This document shows, piece after piece, positions 55,490 to 64,000 of a DNA stretch of 64,000 nucleotides. A program made the position numbers and the translations under genes. The notes beneath the pieces were generated by a model. That model saw nothing but the letters and a program-made list of their open reading frames with translations. It searched no databases and had not been told where the DNA came from. How positions within the stretch are numbered: the stretch's first letter is position 1; each line of letters begins with the position of its first letter. Source of the stretch: an uncultured Flavobacteriaceae bacterium (lineage in GTDB: Bacteria; Bacteroidota; Bacteroidia; Flavobacteriales; Flavobacteriaceae); the NCBI GenBank assembly GCA_947488435.1, contig CANKZG010000002.1, forward strand, positions 682,001 to 746,000. The letters run 5' to 3'.

Positions 55490-57034
55490 TTATCTGGTTA
55501 AGGCAGCTGCTTTTTCCTTAATAATTTGAGAAACCGGTTTGTTCTGCAAATGACTCTCTAACCAAGATAAAATATCTAAATATAGGAACGCTCTTTTCTC
55601 ATAGGGGTGGTTTTCATACTTTTTAAGTTCATCAAATAACTTTTGAAACTCGTTCCGTAATTGATTGGGATAAATGTTTCCTAAGTTTCTTAAAAATTTA
55701 ATCATTTCTTTTTGAACCGCATGTAAGTCATTAATTTTTAGCAAAAACTTGTAAGTGCTTTTCAGCTGTACTTCTAAATGATAGTCCATACCTGCTTCAT
55801 AGTGCGCAACTAAACTTAAAACTCGTGCAAAACACATCAAATCTTCGCGCATTTTTAAGTTTTTATTATTGATGATTTTTTTTAGATAGGCAATAGAAGT
55901 TTTATTATCTCCTATTCCAAAGTATAGGCACGCAATTTTATAGTACAAAAGCATGATATGGTGTTCATCGATACGGTCTCGATGTTTTGCAATACCATAT
56001 TCAATAATTTTAACCAAATACAGTCCCTTTTCAAACGTTCCTTCAAGAAAGTGCAAATTCAATTTATTCGAATTTGTATACAAAAAAACCAGAGAATTTA
56101 AATTATCGTTTTTAGGAAATTTAGAGCTGGTAATAACCTTTTCCAAACGCTCTAACGTTTCCTTAATCTGCGTGCTATACTTTACAAAAAACAACGATTC
56201 TAATAGATAGTGATTTCCTTTTAAAAAGAATACTGGGTTTAATCGAATCATCTCAGGATGTTCATAAAAAAGAGCAACCCACTTATTCGAGTATTTATAA
56301 CATGACAGAAAATCTTGGGTAAGAAAACTGTACCAAAGGTGTGCCTTGTATAGCCATAGTTTTTCCCTAAAACCTAAATCTTCTATTCTGTATTTAGGCA
56401 TATGTTTTTTAAAATAATGCTTCACCTTCTGATAATCTTCATCACTCCGCACATAACCTACCTTAAGCATCATACCATACAGTTGTAGGGAGAGGTTTGA
56501 TAACTTGCTGGTCATTACATTTTGTTCCGACAAAGTTTTTGCCTGAATCGATAGTTCATCTGCTCGATCTGGAATACTTCGCGTTATATATTGTGTTTCT
56601 ATTATTTTTTCTAATTCTACAATTTCATAAGCGATATTTTTTTCTTCATTATCAATGGCAACAGTTTTAACTTTATCCAAAATTTTAAGGCTTTGTTTAT
56701 ACAACCCTTTTTGATACAAAATGGTTGCGAAATCTAATTGCTCTCGAATTTGAACTCTAATATTCTGGTTTACAGGATTTAAACGTAAGCTTACTAAAAT
56801 TTGTTTATAAAGGTGTGCTTTTAGATTAGATAGTTGTTCTTTTTTTACGATTCCACTTTCTAAAATGACTTGCTCATCATAGCCTTTAATTTTATCTAAT
56901 AAATTAAATAGCGCTAAAAATTTCGCATCTGTATTCACTCCCAGTCTCCCCACATAAAGTTTAAACTGTCGTTTTTCTGACTTTGACAGGGACTTTACCA
57001 GCACGAATAAAGCATCTTTCTGAGCATTTGTCAT
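55490..57034 (-). CDS. TPR-like protein of unknown function
   Basis: A 514-residue soluble protein made almost entirely of amphipathic helices (for example LYQKGLYKQSLKILDKVKTV), with an N-terminal block MTNAQKDALFVLVKSLSKSEKRQFKL... that resembles a conserved flavobacterial family of unknown function. No signal peptide, no catalytic motif. Divergent from leuA and just upstream of the EamA transporter gene. Confidence 0.7.
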   Translation of the reverse strand: MTNAQKDALFVLVKSLSKSEKRQFKLYVGRLGVNTDAKFLALFNLLDKIKGYDEQVILESGIVKKEQLSNLKAHLYKQILVSLRLNPVNQNIRVQIREQLDFATILYQKGLYKQSLKILDKVKTVAIDNEEKNIAYEIVELEKIIETQYITRSIPDRADELSIQAKTLSEQNVMTSKLSNLSLQLYGMMLKVGYVRSDEDYQKVKHYFKKHMPKYRIEDLGFREKLWLYKAHLWYSFLTQDFLSCYKYSNKWVALFYEHPEMIRLNPVFFLKGNHYLLESLFFVKYSTQIKETLERLEKVITSSKFPKNDNLNSLVFLYTNSNKLNLHFLEGTFEKGLYLVKIIEYGIAKHRDRIDEHHIMLLYYKIACLYFGIGDNKTSIAYLKKIINNKNLKMREDLMCFARVLSLVAHYEAGMDYHLEVQLKSTYKFLLKINDLHAVQKEMIKFLRNLGNIYPNQLRNEFQKLFDELKKYENHPYEKRAFLYLDILSWLESHLQNKPVSQIIKEKAAALTR

Positions 57035-57125
57035 CGTAAAAATTTTGATTTAACTATTTGGTTATTAGTATTTTAATTATACCTAAAACTACTTAAACGT
57101 TGTAAATGTTTTTTCTGTAAAAAAA

Positions 57126-57152
57126 TTGAAGCAACCCCGGGTTATATCTTCG
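57126..57152 (+). promoter_or_regulatory. Candidate promoter of leuAB
   Basis: TTG (57126-57128), a 16-bp spacer and TATCTTCG (57145-57152), one mismatch from TAnnTTTG, lie 30 bp before the leuA ATG. Confidence 0.45.
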
Positions 57153-57181
57153 TAAGAGGCTACTTAAATTATGTAAATATA

Positions 57182-58354
57182 ATGAGTAAAGATAAAGTAC
57201 AAATATTTGATACAACACTTCGGGATGGGGAGCAAGTTCCAGGTTGTAAACTTGAGACTGATCAGAAGTTAGTAATTGCGGAACGACTGGATTTACTGGG
57301 TGTCGATATTATTGAAGCCGGGTTTCCAATTTCAAGTCCTGGGGATTTCAATTCTGTAGTGGAAATTTCAAAGTTGGTTAAAAATGCTACCGTATGCGGT
57401 TTAACTCGCGCTGTTCAAAAAGATATTGAAGTTGCGGCAGAGGCACTTAAGCATGCTAAAATTCCGCGCATACATACAGGTATTGGTACTTCAGAATCAC
57501 ATATCAAACATAAATTTAAAACTACACAAGATGTTGTTTTGGAGCGTGCCGTAGCAGCAGTTAGTTATGCCAAAACTTTTGTTGAAGATGTAGAGTTCTA
57601 TGCAGAAGATGCAGGTAGAACTGATAACGAGTTTCTAGCCCGAATTTGTGAAGCTGTTATTAAAGCCGGAGCCACAGTACTGAATATCCCGGATACTACA
57701 GGGTATTGTCTTCCGGAAGAATATGGAGCTAAAATGAAATATCTTAAAGAAAATGTAACTGGAATTCATAAGGCTACCCTATCCTGTCATTGTCATAATG
57801 ATTTGGGATTGGCAACAGCCAATTCTATTGCAGGGGTAATTCATGGAGCACGGCAAATTGAATGTACAATTAATGGTATTGGAGAACGTGCTGGAAATAC
57901 CTCTTTGGAGGAAGTTGTCATGATTTTAAAACAACACCCATACTTGAATTTGGATACAAGCATCAACAGCAAACTTTTATATAGCACCAGCCAAATGGTG
58001 TCTCAAAAAATGGGGATGCCTGTGCAACCCAATAAAGCGATCGTAGGCTCTAACGCTTTTGCGCATAGTTCTGGGATTCACCAGGATGGGGTTATTAAAA
58101 ATAGAGAGACCTATGAAATCATGGATCCAGAAGATGTAGGGGTGAATGAATCATCTATTATTTTAACTGCTCGAAGCGGAAGAGCAGCATTGGCTTATAG
58201 AGCTAAAAAGGTAGGTTATGAGTTGACCAAAGTGCAATTGGATATGGTATATGAGGAGTTTTTGAAGTTTGCTGATCGCAAAAAAGAAATTCTTGATGCA
58301 GATATTCATGATATTGTTATTGAGGCGAAGATCAATATAGAAAGCGTGGCTTAA
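57182..58354 (+). CDS. leuA: 2-Isopropylmalate synthase, short form
   Basis: A 390-residue enzyme condensing acetyl-CoA and 2-oxoisovalerate, first step of leucine synthesis. It has [38 protein letters not shown] metal His residues and [15 protein letters not shown]. It ends after the catalytic and subdomain regions, so the C-terminal allosteric LeuA dimer domain (about 120 residues in the 523-residue E. coli protein) is absent. Its stop overlaps the leuB start by one base; leuC and leuD are not here. Confidence 0.93.
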   Translation: MSKDKVQIFDTTLRDGEQVPGCKLETDQKLVIAERLDLLGVDIIEAGFPISSPGDFNSVVEISKLVKNATVCGLTRAVQKDIEVAAEALKHAKIPRIHTGIGTSESHIKHKFKTTQDVVLERAVAAVSYAKTFVEDVEFYAEDAGRTDNEFLARICEAVIKAGATVLNIPDTTGYCLPEEYGAKMKYLKENVTGIHKATLSCHCHNDLGLATANSIAGVIHGARQIECTINGIGERAGNTSLEEVVMILKQHPYLNLDTSINSKLLYSTSQMVSQKMGMPVQPNKAIVGSNAFAHSSGIHQDGVIKNRETYEIMDPEDVGVNESSIILTARSGRAALAYRAKKVGYELTKVQLDMVYEEFLKFADRKKEILDADIHDIVIEAKINIESVA

Positions 58355-59472
58355 TGAATTTAAAAATAGCATTGCTGCCCGGCGATGGCATTGGACCTGA
58401 GGTAATTGCTCAAGCAGTAAAATGTCTTCAAGCAGTAGAAGAAACCTTTAACCATCAAATTTCTTGTACAGAAGCTCATGTTGGAGCTATAGCGATTGAT
58501 CGTACTGGAGACCCCCTTCCGGAACGAACACTGCAACTTTGTAAAAATTCGGACGCAATTTTGTTTGGAGCAATAGGCGCGCCACGATATGATAATGACC
58601 CTGCCGCAAAAGTAAGACCGGAGCAAGGTTTACTTAAACTTCGAAAAGAATTGGGGCTTTTTACGAACATTAGACCTATAAAGGTTTTCCCTTCTTTACT
58701 CAAAAAGTCCCCTTTAAAAGAGGAGATTATTTCGGGAGCAGATTTTACGATTTATAGAGAACTTACAGGAGGAATTTATTTTGGTGAAAAGAAAATTAGT
58801 GCGGATGGCACCAAAGCTTCTGATTTATGTGAATATTCCGAAAAAGAAATTAATCGAATTGCTCATCTTGCGTTTAAAGCTGCCAAGGCAAGAAGACGAA
58901 AACTAACCCTTGTTGATAAGGCCAACGTTTTGGAATCCTCCCGACTGTGGAGAAAGGTGGTTACTCGCGTAGGGGAAAGTTATCCCGACGTATTATTGGA
59001 ATACCTTTTTGTGGATAACGCAGCAATGCAAATTATTGTAAACCCCAATCAATTTGACGTAATTTTAACCGAAAATATGTTCGGTGATATTCTATCCGAT
59101 GAAGCTAGTGTAATCGGAGGCTCTATTGGACTTTTAGCTTCTGCTTCTATAGGTGACAAAAGCGCATTATTTGAACCCATTCACGGGTCTTTTCCGCAAG
59201 CCAAAGATAAAGATATCGCTAATCCGATCGCCGCAATTTTATCTGCTGCAATGCTATTAGAACATTTTGGACTTAAAGAAGAAGCCAAAGCTATTGAGAC
59301 TGCGGTAGACAAGGCGCTTAGAAAAAATATAGTTACCATAGATTTGGATGCAGATAGTAAATATGGAACCAATCACGTAGGAGACTTCATTGCCAATAAT
59401 ATTGTAGATTCAGATGATAATTTTAATATCAATGATGAAAATATTGGTTTGGGGAAATCAACAATCATATAA
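58354..59472 (+). CDS. leuB: 3-Isopropylmalate dehydrogenase
   Basis: A 372-residue beta-decarboxylating dehydrogenase of leucine synthesis. LLPGDGIGPEVIAQAV, RPEQGLLKLRKELGLFTNIR with substrate-binding Arg, YRELTGGIYFGEK, LVDKANVLESSRLW, and FGDILSDEASVIGGS with Asp metal ligands are typical; NAD specificity is suggested by the late DADSKYGTNHVG. It starts on the last base of the leuA stop (TAATG). Confidence 0.95.
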   Translation: MNLKIALLPGDGIGPEVIAQAVKCLQAVEETFNHQISCTEAHVGAIAIDRTGDPLPERTLQLCKNSDAILFGAIGAPRYDNDPAAKVRPEQGLLKLRKELGLFTNIRPIKVFPSLLKKSPLKEEIISGADFTIYRELTGGIYFGEKKISADGTKASDLCEYSEKEINRIAHLAFKAAKARRRKLTLVDKANVLESSRLWRKVVTRVGESYPDVLLEYLFVDNAAMQIIVNPNQFDVILTENMFGDILSDEASVIGGSIGLLASASIGDKSALFEPIHGSFPQAKDKDIANPIAAILSAAMLLEHFGLKEEAKAIETAVDKALRKNIVTIDLDADSKYGTNHVGDFIANNIVDSDDNFNINDENIGLGKSTII

Positions 59473-59502
59473 TCGTTTATATCCTTACCGATTAAACAAC
59501 CC

Positions 59503-60735
59503 TTATTCTTGTACCAATTCGGTAAGGAATGTATGAAACTCTTTCTTAAAGGAAAGGTACTTTTCTCCCGTTGCAGGACCATTAAATCCGGTATGTATTT
59601 TTCGAACTTCTCCCTGCTTATCAATATAAATCGAAGTTGGATAGGATAACACATGATTTAACATCGGGAGTTTTTCGTTGGCTATTTTTTTATCGGAAGT
59701 TCCATACTGTGCCAAAACAATAGGATAGCTAACTCCTATTCTATTTTTAAGTCGCGCTATTCCTTTAAAGGCATCTTCTTCGGTACGGGCATACTCAAAT
59801 GCCAGGCCAATAAATGCAATAGCGCTGGTGTCATTATTGGCAATGTAATCTACAAAAAACTTAGTTTCGTCCAGACAATTTGGGCACCAAGTTCCCAGCA
59901 CTTGTACCACTACCACCTTGTCTTTAAAGCGCTCATCGCTCAAGGAGATCATGTTTCCGGCAGCATCTGGAAAGGAAAAATCAAAAGCGTCATAACCCTC
60001 CTTTAAATAAGTTAAACTATCTGCATCTGGGAGTTCAAAATCTGCATTGCGAATACCCGTAAAAAGTTCTTTTGAGTGATTTCCAGAATAAAAAGCGCCA
60101 TCAATAGTACTATCTGTTACTTTCGCTGTAAATAAAAAGGCATGAGCACCATCAAAAGCGGATAATTTCATACTGTCACCACTCATTTTTCCTTCTAGAA
60201 AACGATAGTCACCAGTCGTTGTGCGAAAAGTACCAGTTACTTTACTTCCCTGTTGTTCAAAAATACCCTTGGCGATATAGTAATCTTCCGTATCATTATT
60301 AAATTCAGTTTCCCAAATACCAGAAACATTGGTGCTATTTGGAATTCCAGTTTCACCCGAAAATTGTCGTTCGTTTTGATTATATATTGCGTTAAAGGGT
60401 ACTACTCTATCCAGGCTTTCTTTGATGAAACTTCCAGTGATTTCATTAGCATTGTATACGCCTGCGATATAGCCTTCGAAAACGTCCATTCGAATAAAAA
60501 TACTATCCTTAGTTAATGTTATATCTGTAATAGGAATAACCTCTTCTGCATTAAAAACTTCCATTGCATAACCCTCGGCACCAGATTTTGACCATCTAAA
60601 ATTAAAAGGAAGTATTTCCTTATCCATTACTTCTAGTTGCGCCAACCAAATACCATCTTGAGGCGTAGTTTTTATTTCTTCAGTACAAGAAAGTGTCAGA
60701 AACGTCAAGGTCAATAAAAAATATATCTTTCGCAT
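59503..60735 (-). CDS. TlpA-like thiol-disulfide lipoprotein
   Basis: A 410-residue lipoprotein (lipobox LTLSC, Cys at residue 17) with an N-terminal beta-rich domain (about 25-230) and a C-terminal thioredoxin-like domain whose redox motif is WCPNC (in VQVLGTWCPNCLDE). It belongs to the TlpA/ResA-like reductases facing the periplasm. A -7-like TAGATTTG sits five bases before the ATG (60740-60747). Partner protein unknown. Confidence 0.88.
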   Translation of the reverse strand: MRKIYFLLTLTFLTLSCTEEIKTTPQDGIWLAQLEVMDKEILPFNFRWSKSGAEGYAMEVFNAEEVIPITDITLTKDSIFIRMDVFEGYIAGVYNANEITGSFIKESLDRVVPFNAIYNQNERQFSGETGIPNSTNVSGIWETEFNNDTEDYYIAKGIFEQQGSKVTGTFRTTTGDYRFLEGKMSGDSMKLSAFDGAHAFLFTAKVTDSTIDGAFYSGNHSKELFTGIRNADFELPDADSLTYLKEGYDAFDFSFPDAAGNMISLSDERFKDKVVVVQVLGTWCPNCLDETKFFVDYIANNDTSAIAFIGLAFEYARTEEDAFKGIARLKNRIGVSYPIVLAQYGTSDKKIANEKLPMLNHVLSYPTSIYIDKQGEVRKIHTGFNGPATGEKYLSFKKEFHTFLTELVQE

Positions 60736-60831
60736 GTCTCAAATCTAATTTAAAAAGCTTGTATCACCTAAAAATGATGATAAAATATAACAAATCAATT
60801 CATAAATCATGGCAGGTTAATAGCATTGTTC

Positions 60832-60839
60832 TATCTTTG
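60832..60839 (+). promoter_or_regulatory. Candidate -7 promoter element for pheT
   Basis: TATCTTTG fits TAnnTTTG and lies 20 bp before the pheT ATG. The -33 element is not clear. Confidence 0.45.
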
Positions 60840-60859
60840 ATTTTCTTTAAAAAAAAGTA

Positions 60860-63286
60860 ATGAAAATATCGTATAACTGGCTGAAACAGTTTGTAAAGAT
60901 TGATTGGGATGCGATCAAAACAGGAGAGCTCTTAACGGACCTTGGATTAGAGATAGAGGGTATTGCAGATTTTGAATCTGTAAAGGGAGGACTTGAAGGC
61001 GTTGTGGTTGGTCATGTTTTAACCTGCGAAAAGCACCCAAATGCAGATAAACTGAAACTTACCACTGTAGATATTGGTGCGAATAAACCCGTGCAAATTG
61101 TGTGTGGTGCTCCCAATGTAGCTCAAGGTCAAAAAGTTCCGGTAGCAACCATAGGTACCAAACTTTATACGAATGAAGGAGAATCATGGATCATTAAGAA
61201 AGGAAAAATTAGAGGTGAGGAGAGTCAAGGGATGATTTGTGCCGAAGATGAGATTGGTCTAGGAGATGGACATGAGGGTATTTTAGTACTAAGTGATGAT
61301 TTACTTCCTGGGACTTCTTGTGCTGAAGTTTTTGAAATTGAAAATGATAAGGTTTTCGAAATTGGACTTACGCCTAACAGGGCAGATGCTATGAGTCACT
61401 TTGGTGTTGCCAGAGATTTAAAAGCTGGGCTATCTCAAAAGGACGTTAATATTGAATTAATAACACCATCGATAAGTAATTTCAATGTTGATAACAGATC
61501 TTTTCGTATCGATGTAGATGTGCAAAATACCACTTTAGCTCCGCGATATTGCGGTATTACTATTGCAAACATTATTGTACAACCATCGCCAGATTGGTTA
61601 AAAAACAGATTGCGTGCAATAGGATTAAGTCCAATCAACAATGTTGTTGATGCCACCAATTACGTATTGCATGAATTAGGGCAACCGCTTCATGCTTTTG
61701 ATGCCAGTAAAATAAAGGGAAATAAAGTTATTGTACAGACTTTACCTAAAGGAACAAAGTTTGTAACATTAGATGGAGAGGAACGTACACTGCATGAAGA
61801 AGATCTCATGATTTGCGACGAGGAAAAACCAATGTGTATTGCAGGGGTTTTTGGTGGACAGCATTCAGGAGTAACGGAACATACTACAGCTATATTTTTA
61901 GAAAGTGCCTATTTTGATCCGGTATCTATCCGAAAAACAGCTAAAAGACACGGTCTAAATACAGACGCCTCTTTTCGTTTTGAGCGAGGAATAGATATTA
62001 ATAATACAGAATACGCGCTGCAACGAGCTGCATTATTGATAAAAGAGATTACTGGTGGAAATTTTACTTCTGATATAGTGGATATCTATCCTAAAAAAAT
62101 GGAAGATTATGAAGTCTTCTTAAATTTTGAACGGGTAAATCAACTAATTGGACAGGAAATCCCAAGAGATACCATCAAAGCAATTTTAAGTTCACTCGAA
62201 ATTAAGGTTCAAAATGTTACTGAAACTGGAATGGGGTTATTGGTTCCATTTTATCGAGTAGATGTGCAACGCGAAGTTGATGTTATTGAAGAGATTTTAA
62301 GAGTTTTCGGATACAACGCCATTAATTTTAGCGAAAAACTTAACGCTTCAGTGGTAACGACTACCCGTTTTGAAGATTATAAATTGCAGAATATCATTGG
62401 AAATTTATTAATTCCTCAAGGGTTTTATGAGATTATGACCAATAGTTTTATTCCGAACGAGTATCATTCCTTTCTAGAAGAAACTGCAAACGAAAAAACA
62501 GTGAAAATGCTGAATCCTTTGAGTCACGATTTGGCAGTAATGCGCCAATCGATGTTGTTCTCTGGTTTGGATGCCATTGCCCATAATGTAAACAGGAGAC
62601 AGAAGAATTTAAAGTTTTTCGAATTTGGTAAAACCTATCAAACCGCAGAAGATGGTTATACAGAATTTAAACATCTTAATTTTTGGGTGATTGGGAATAG
62701 AAACATAGATAGCTGGGCGATACCAGCTCAAAAATCGGATTTTTATTTCCTAAAAACAGTAGTAGAAAACGTCTTGACACGCTTAGGTATTTCTACTACG
62801 TCGGCTGTTGTGGATAAAGGAAGTTTATTTTTAGAAGGAATTACCTTTAAAAAAGAGGATGCAGAATTGGTTTCTTTTGGTATTGTTAAACAGGCAACTA
62901 CTGAAAAATTTGATTTGAAGGAGCAGGTGTTGTTTGCCGATTTCAATTGGGATACCATTCTAAAACTAGCTAAAAAACATAAAATCATGTATCGGGAGAT
63001 TCCAAAATATCCCGAAGTAAGACGAGATTTTGCACTTTTACTTGACAACGCCATTAGCTTTCAACAAATCAAGGATATTGCTTTTTCCACAGAACGTAAA
63101 TTACTAAAACAGGTGAGTTTATTTGACGTGTATACCGGTAAGAATCTTCCAGAGGGGAAAAAGTCATATGCTGTTAGTTTTACATTACAGAACGATAAAA
63201 ATACCCTTACGGATAAGGTAATTGATAAGGTAATGAAGAAACTACAACAACAGTATGAAAGTCAATTGAATGCTGTTTTACGTTAA
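60860..63286 (+). CDS. pheT: Phenylalanine-tRNA ligase beta subunit
   Basis: An 808-residue subunit of the alpha2-beta2 PheRS that charges tRNA-Phe. The N-terminal part has the start MKISYNWLKQFVKIDW, the EMAPII-type tRNA-binding domain (about 40-150), the B3/B4 editing region (about 200-390, GLTPNRADAMSHFGVARDLKAG...RFERGID), B5 and the C-terminal anticodon-binding domain (about 710-808). pheS is not adjacent, as is common in this group. Length is typical. Confidence 0.97.
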   Translation: MKISYNWLKQFVKIDWDAIKTGELLTDLGLEIEGIADFESVKGGLEGVVVGHVLTCEKHPNADKLKLTTVDIGANKPVQIVCGAPNVAQGQKVPVATIGTKLYTNEGESWIIKKGKIRGEESQGMICAEDEIGLGDGHEGILVLSDDLLPGTSCAEVFEIENDKVFEIGLTPNRADAMSHFGVARDLKAGLSQKDVNIELITPSISNFNVDNRSFRIDVDVQNTTLAPRYCGITIANIIVQPSPDWLKNRLRAIGLSPINNVVDATNYVLHELGQPLHAFDASKIKGNKVIVQTLPKGTKFVTLDGEERTLHEEDLMICDEEKPMCIAGVFGGQHSGVTEHTTAIFLESAYFDPVSIRKTAKRHGLNTDASFRFERGIDINNTEYALQRAALLIKEITGGNFTSDIVDIYPKKMEDYEVFLNFERVNQLIGQEIPRDTIKAILSSLEIKVQNVTETGMGLLVPFYRVDVQREVDVIEEILRVFGYNAINFSEKLNASVVTTTRFEDYKLQNIIGNLLIPQGFYEIMTNSFIPNEYHSFLEETANEKTVKMLNPLSHDLAVMRQSMLFSGLDAIAHNVNRRQKNLKFFEFGKTYQTAEDGYTEFKHLNFWVIGNRNIDSWAIPAQKSDFYFLKTVVENVLTRLGISTTSAVVDKGSLFLEGITFKKEDAELVSFGIVKQATTEKFDLKEQVLFADFNWDTILKLAKKHKIMYREIPKYPEVRRDFALLLDNAISFQQIKDIAFSTERKLLKQVSLFDVYTGKNLPEGKKSYAVSFTLQNDKNTLTDKVIDKVMKKLQQQYESQLNAVLR

Positions 63287-63310
63287 ATGATTAAAATTTA
63301 GTAGCTTTTT

Positions 63311-63913
63311 CTAATCTTGTGCCCGCGCAGCTGCATTAGCAACGCTAGAAGCTGTTATATTGGGGCGCATTACCGTATCGATATCGTGAATTACCCCATT
63401 GCTTTTCATAATATCTGCTTTTGTAATGATTGCAGTATTTCCCATATGATCGGTAAGAACGATATCAATACCATTCATAGTTGCTGTAATTTTATTTCCC
63501 TGAACTGTAGTATATCGCGTTAGTCCCTTGCTATTGCAAAGTGTTTTTAAAATGGTGGAAGCCGTGTACTCTCCAATAATAATATGATACGATAGCATTG
63601 CTCGAAGCTTTTCTATATTTTCAGGTAATAATAAGGTTTCAAATTCTCCTTTAGATAGTTTATTAAAAGCCCGATCAGAAGGAGCAAAAATTGTAAACTT
63701 ACCTTTACTTTCTAAAAGAGCGTCCAAACCGGCTACTTCAATAGCTTCCAAAAACATGCTATGATTAGTATCGGTATTTGCTTCTTTAATTAACGTTGTA
63801 GTAGCAGCATTATAAGTTGTTAAAAGTACAGTGGAAGGCTTATATTGTGCGTAAGCAACGGTGCCAATCAAAGCTATTATACTAGTTACGAAAATCGGGG
63901 GCAAAAATTTCAT
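63311..63913 (-). CDS. Secreted fasciclin-domain protein
   Basis: A 200-residue protein with signal peptide MKFLPPIFVTSIIALIGTVA and one FAS1 domain (about 50-190): TIFAPSDRAFNKLSKGEFE, MLSYHIIIGEY and a closing KSNGVIHDIDTVMRP block. FAS1 domains mediate cell-surface adhesion or binding. The start at 63913 fits the signal peptide; the frame opens at 63940. Function unknown. Confidence 0.88.
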   Translation of the reverse strand: MKFLPPIFVTSIIALIGTVAYAQYKPSTVLLTTYNAATTTLIKEANTDTNHSMFLEAIEVAGLDALLESKGKFTIFAPSDRAFNKLSKGEFETLLLPENIEKLRAMLSYHIIIGEYTASTILKTLCNSKGLTRYTTVQGNKITATMNGIDIVLTDHMGNTAIITKADIMKSNGVIHDIDTVMRPNITASSVANAAARAQD

Positions 63914-64000
63914 AATCCTGTTCTTTAAAAATAGTGTCACTTTTCAAATCATCGATGAAATGCAAGAAAAGATCGATAATATACAACATATATGTACTTT

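Noticed and set aside
1-64000. CRISPR arrays, prophage, insertion sequences, tRNA or rRNA genes
   Set aside because: No spaced direct repeats, transposase or integrase motifs, or tRNA-like cloverleaf with a GGTTCGAATCC-type arm were noticed on either strand.

Overview
The window looks like chromosomal DNA of a marine-type Flavobacteriaceae (Bacteroidota). Visible reasons: AT-rich sequence; many outer-envelope lipoproteins and SusC-like carboxypeptidase-regulatory/TonB-plug domains; YfbK-type vWA protein, PafA phosphatase, DUF2853, EthD-type lipoprotein and a CAL67264-like small membrane protein; Bacteroidota-style promoters (-7 TAnnTTTG, sometimes with -33 TTTG); and starts that mostly lack a Shine-Dalgarno sequence. 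No rRNA, tRNA, CRISPR array, insertion sequence, prophage or replication origin was recognised.

Layout. 1-6,930: a secreted zinc metalloprotease cut by the window edge; prfB with a programmed +1 frameshift; a lipocalin-like lipoprotein; an ArsC-like reductase; then a secreted basic protein paired with a large TonB-receptor-type beta-barrel. 6,930-20,400: mostly housekeeping (fumC, two M16 peptidase subunits, ettA, an acyl-CoA carboxylase beta subunit, a Gfo/Idh/MocA oxidoreductase) mixed with small envelope proteins. 20,416-30,291: an apparent minus-strand operon of six secreted proteins. Five carry a SusC-like plug domain without any beta-barrel, combined with vWA, TPR and DUF2135-like domains; the sixth is an M24 peptidase. 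This is the best candidate for an undescribed system.

30,378-44,643 is an extended menaquinone locus on the minus strand (menI, menF, menD, menA, menC, menE) interleaved with DUF2853, a CvfB-like S1 protein, a SPOR protein, a CPBP protease, and a LytTR response regulator / HisKA_2 kinase pair. menB and a convincing menH are not in the window. 44,766-64,000: small hydrolases, dnaK with a sigma-54-like promoter and a TGACA/TGTCA palindrome, PafA next to a CotH-like protein, a panB-lspA-rluA operon, leuA-leuB (short LeuA without the regulatory domain), a TlpA-like lipoprotein, pheT and a fasciclin-domain protein.

Product names rest on motif recognition by eye; no database search was run. Several start sites were moved inward from the longest open frame because signal peptides, promoter positions or non-ATG codons argued for it; each case is stated.
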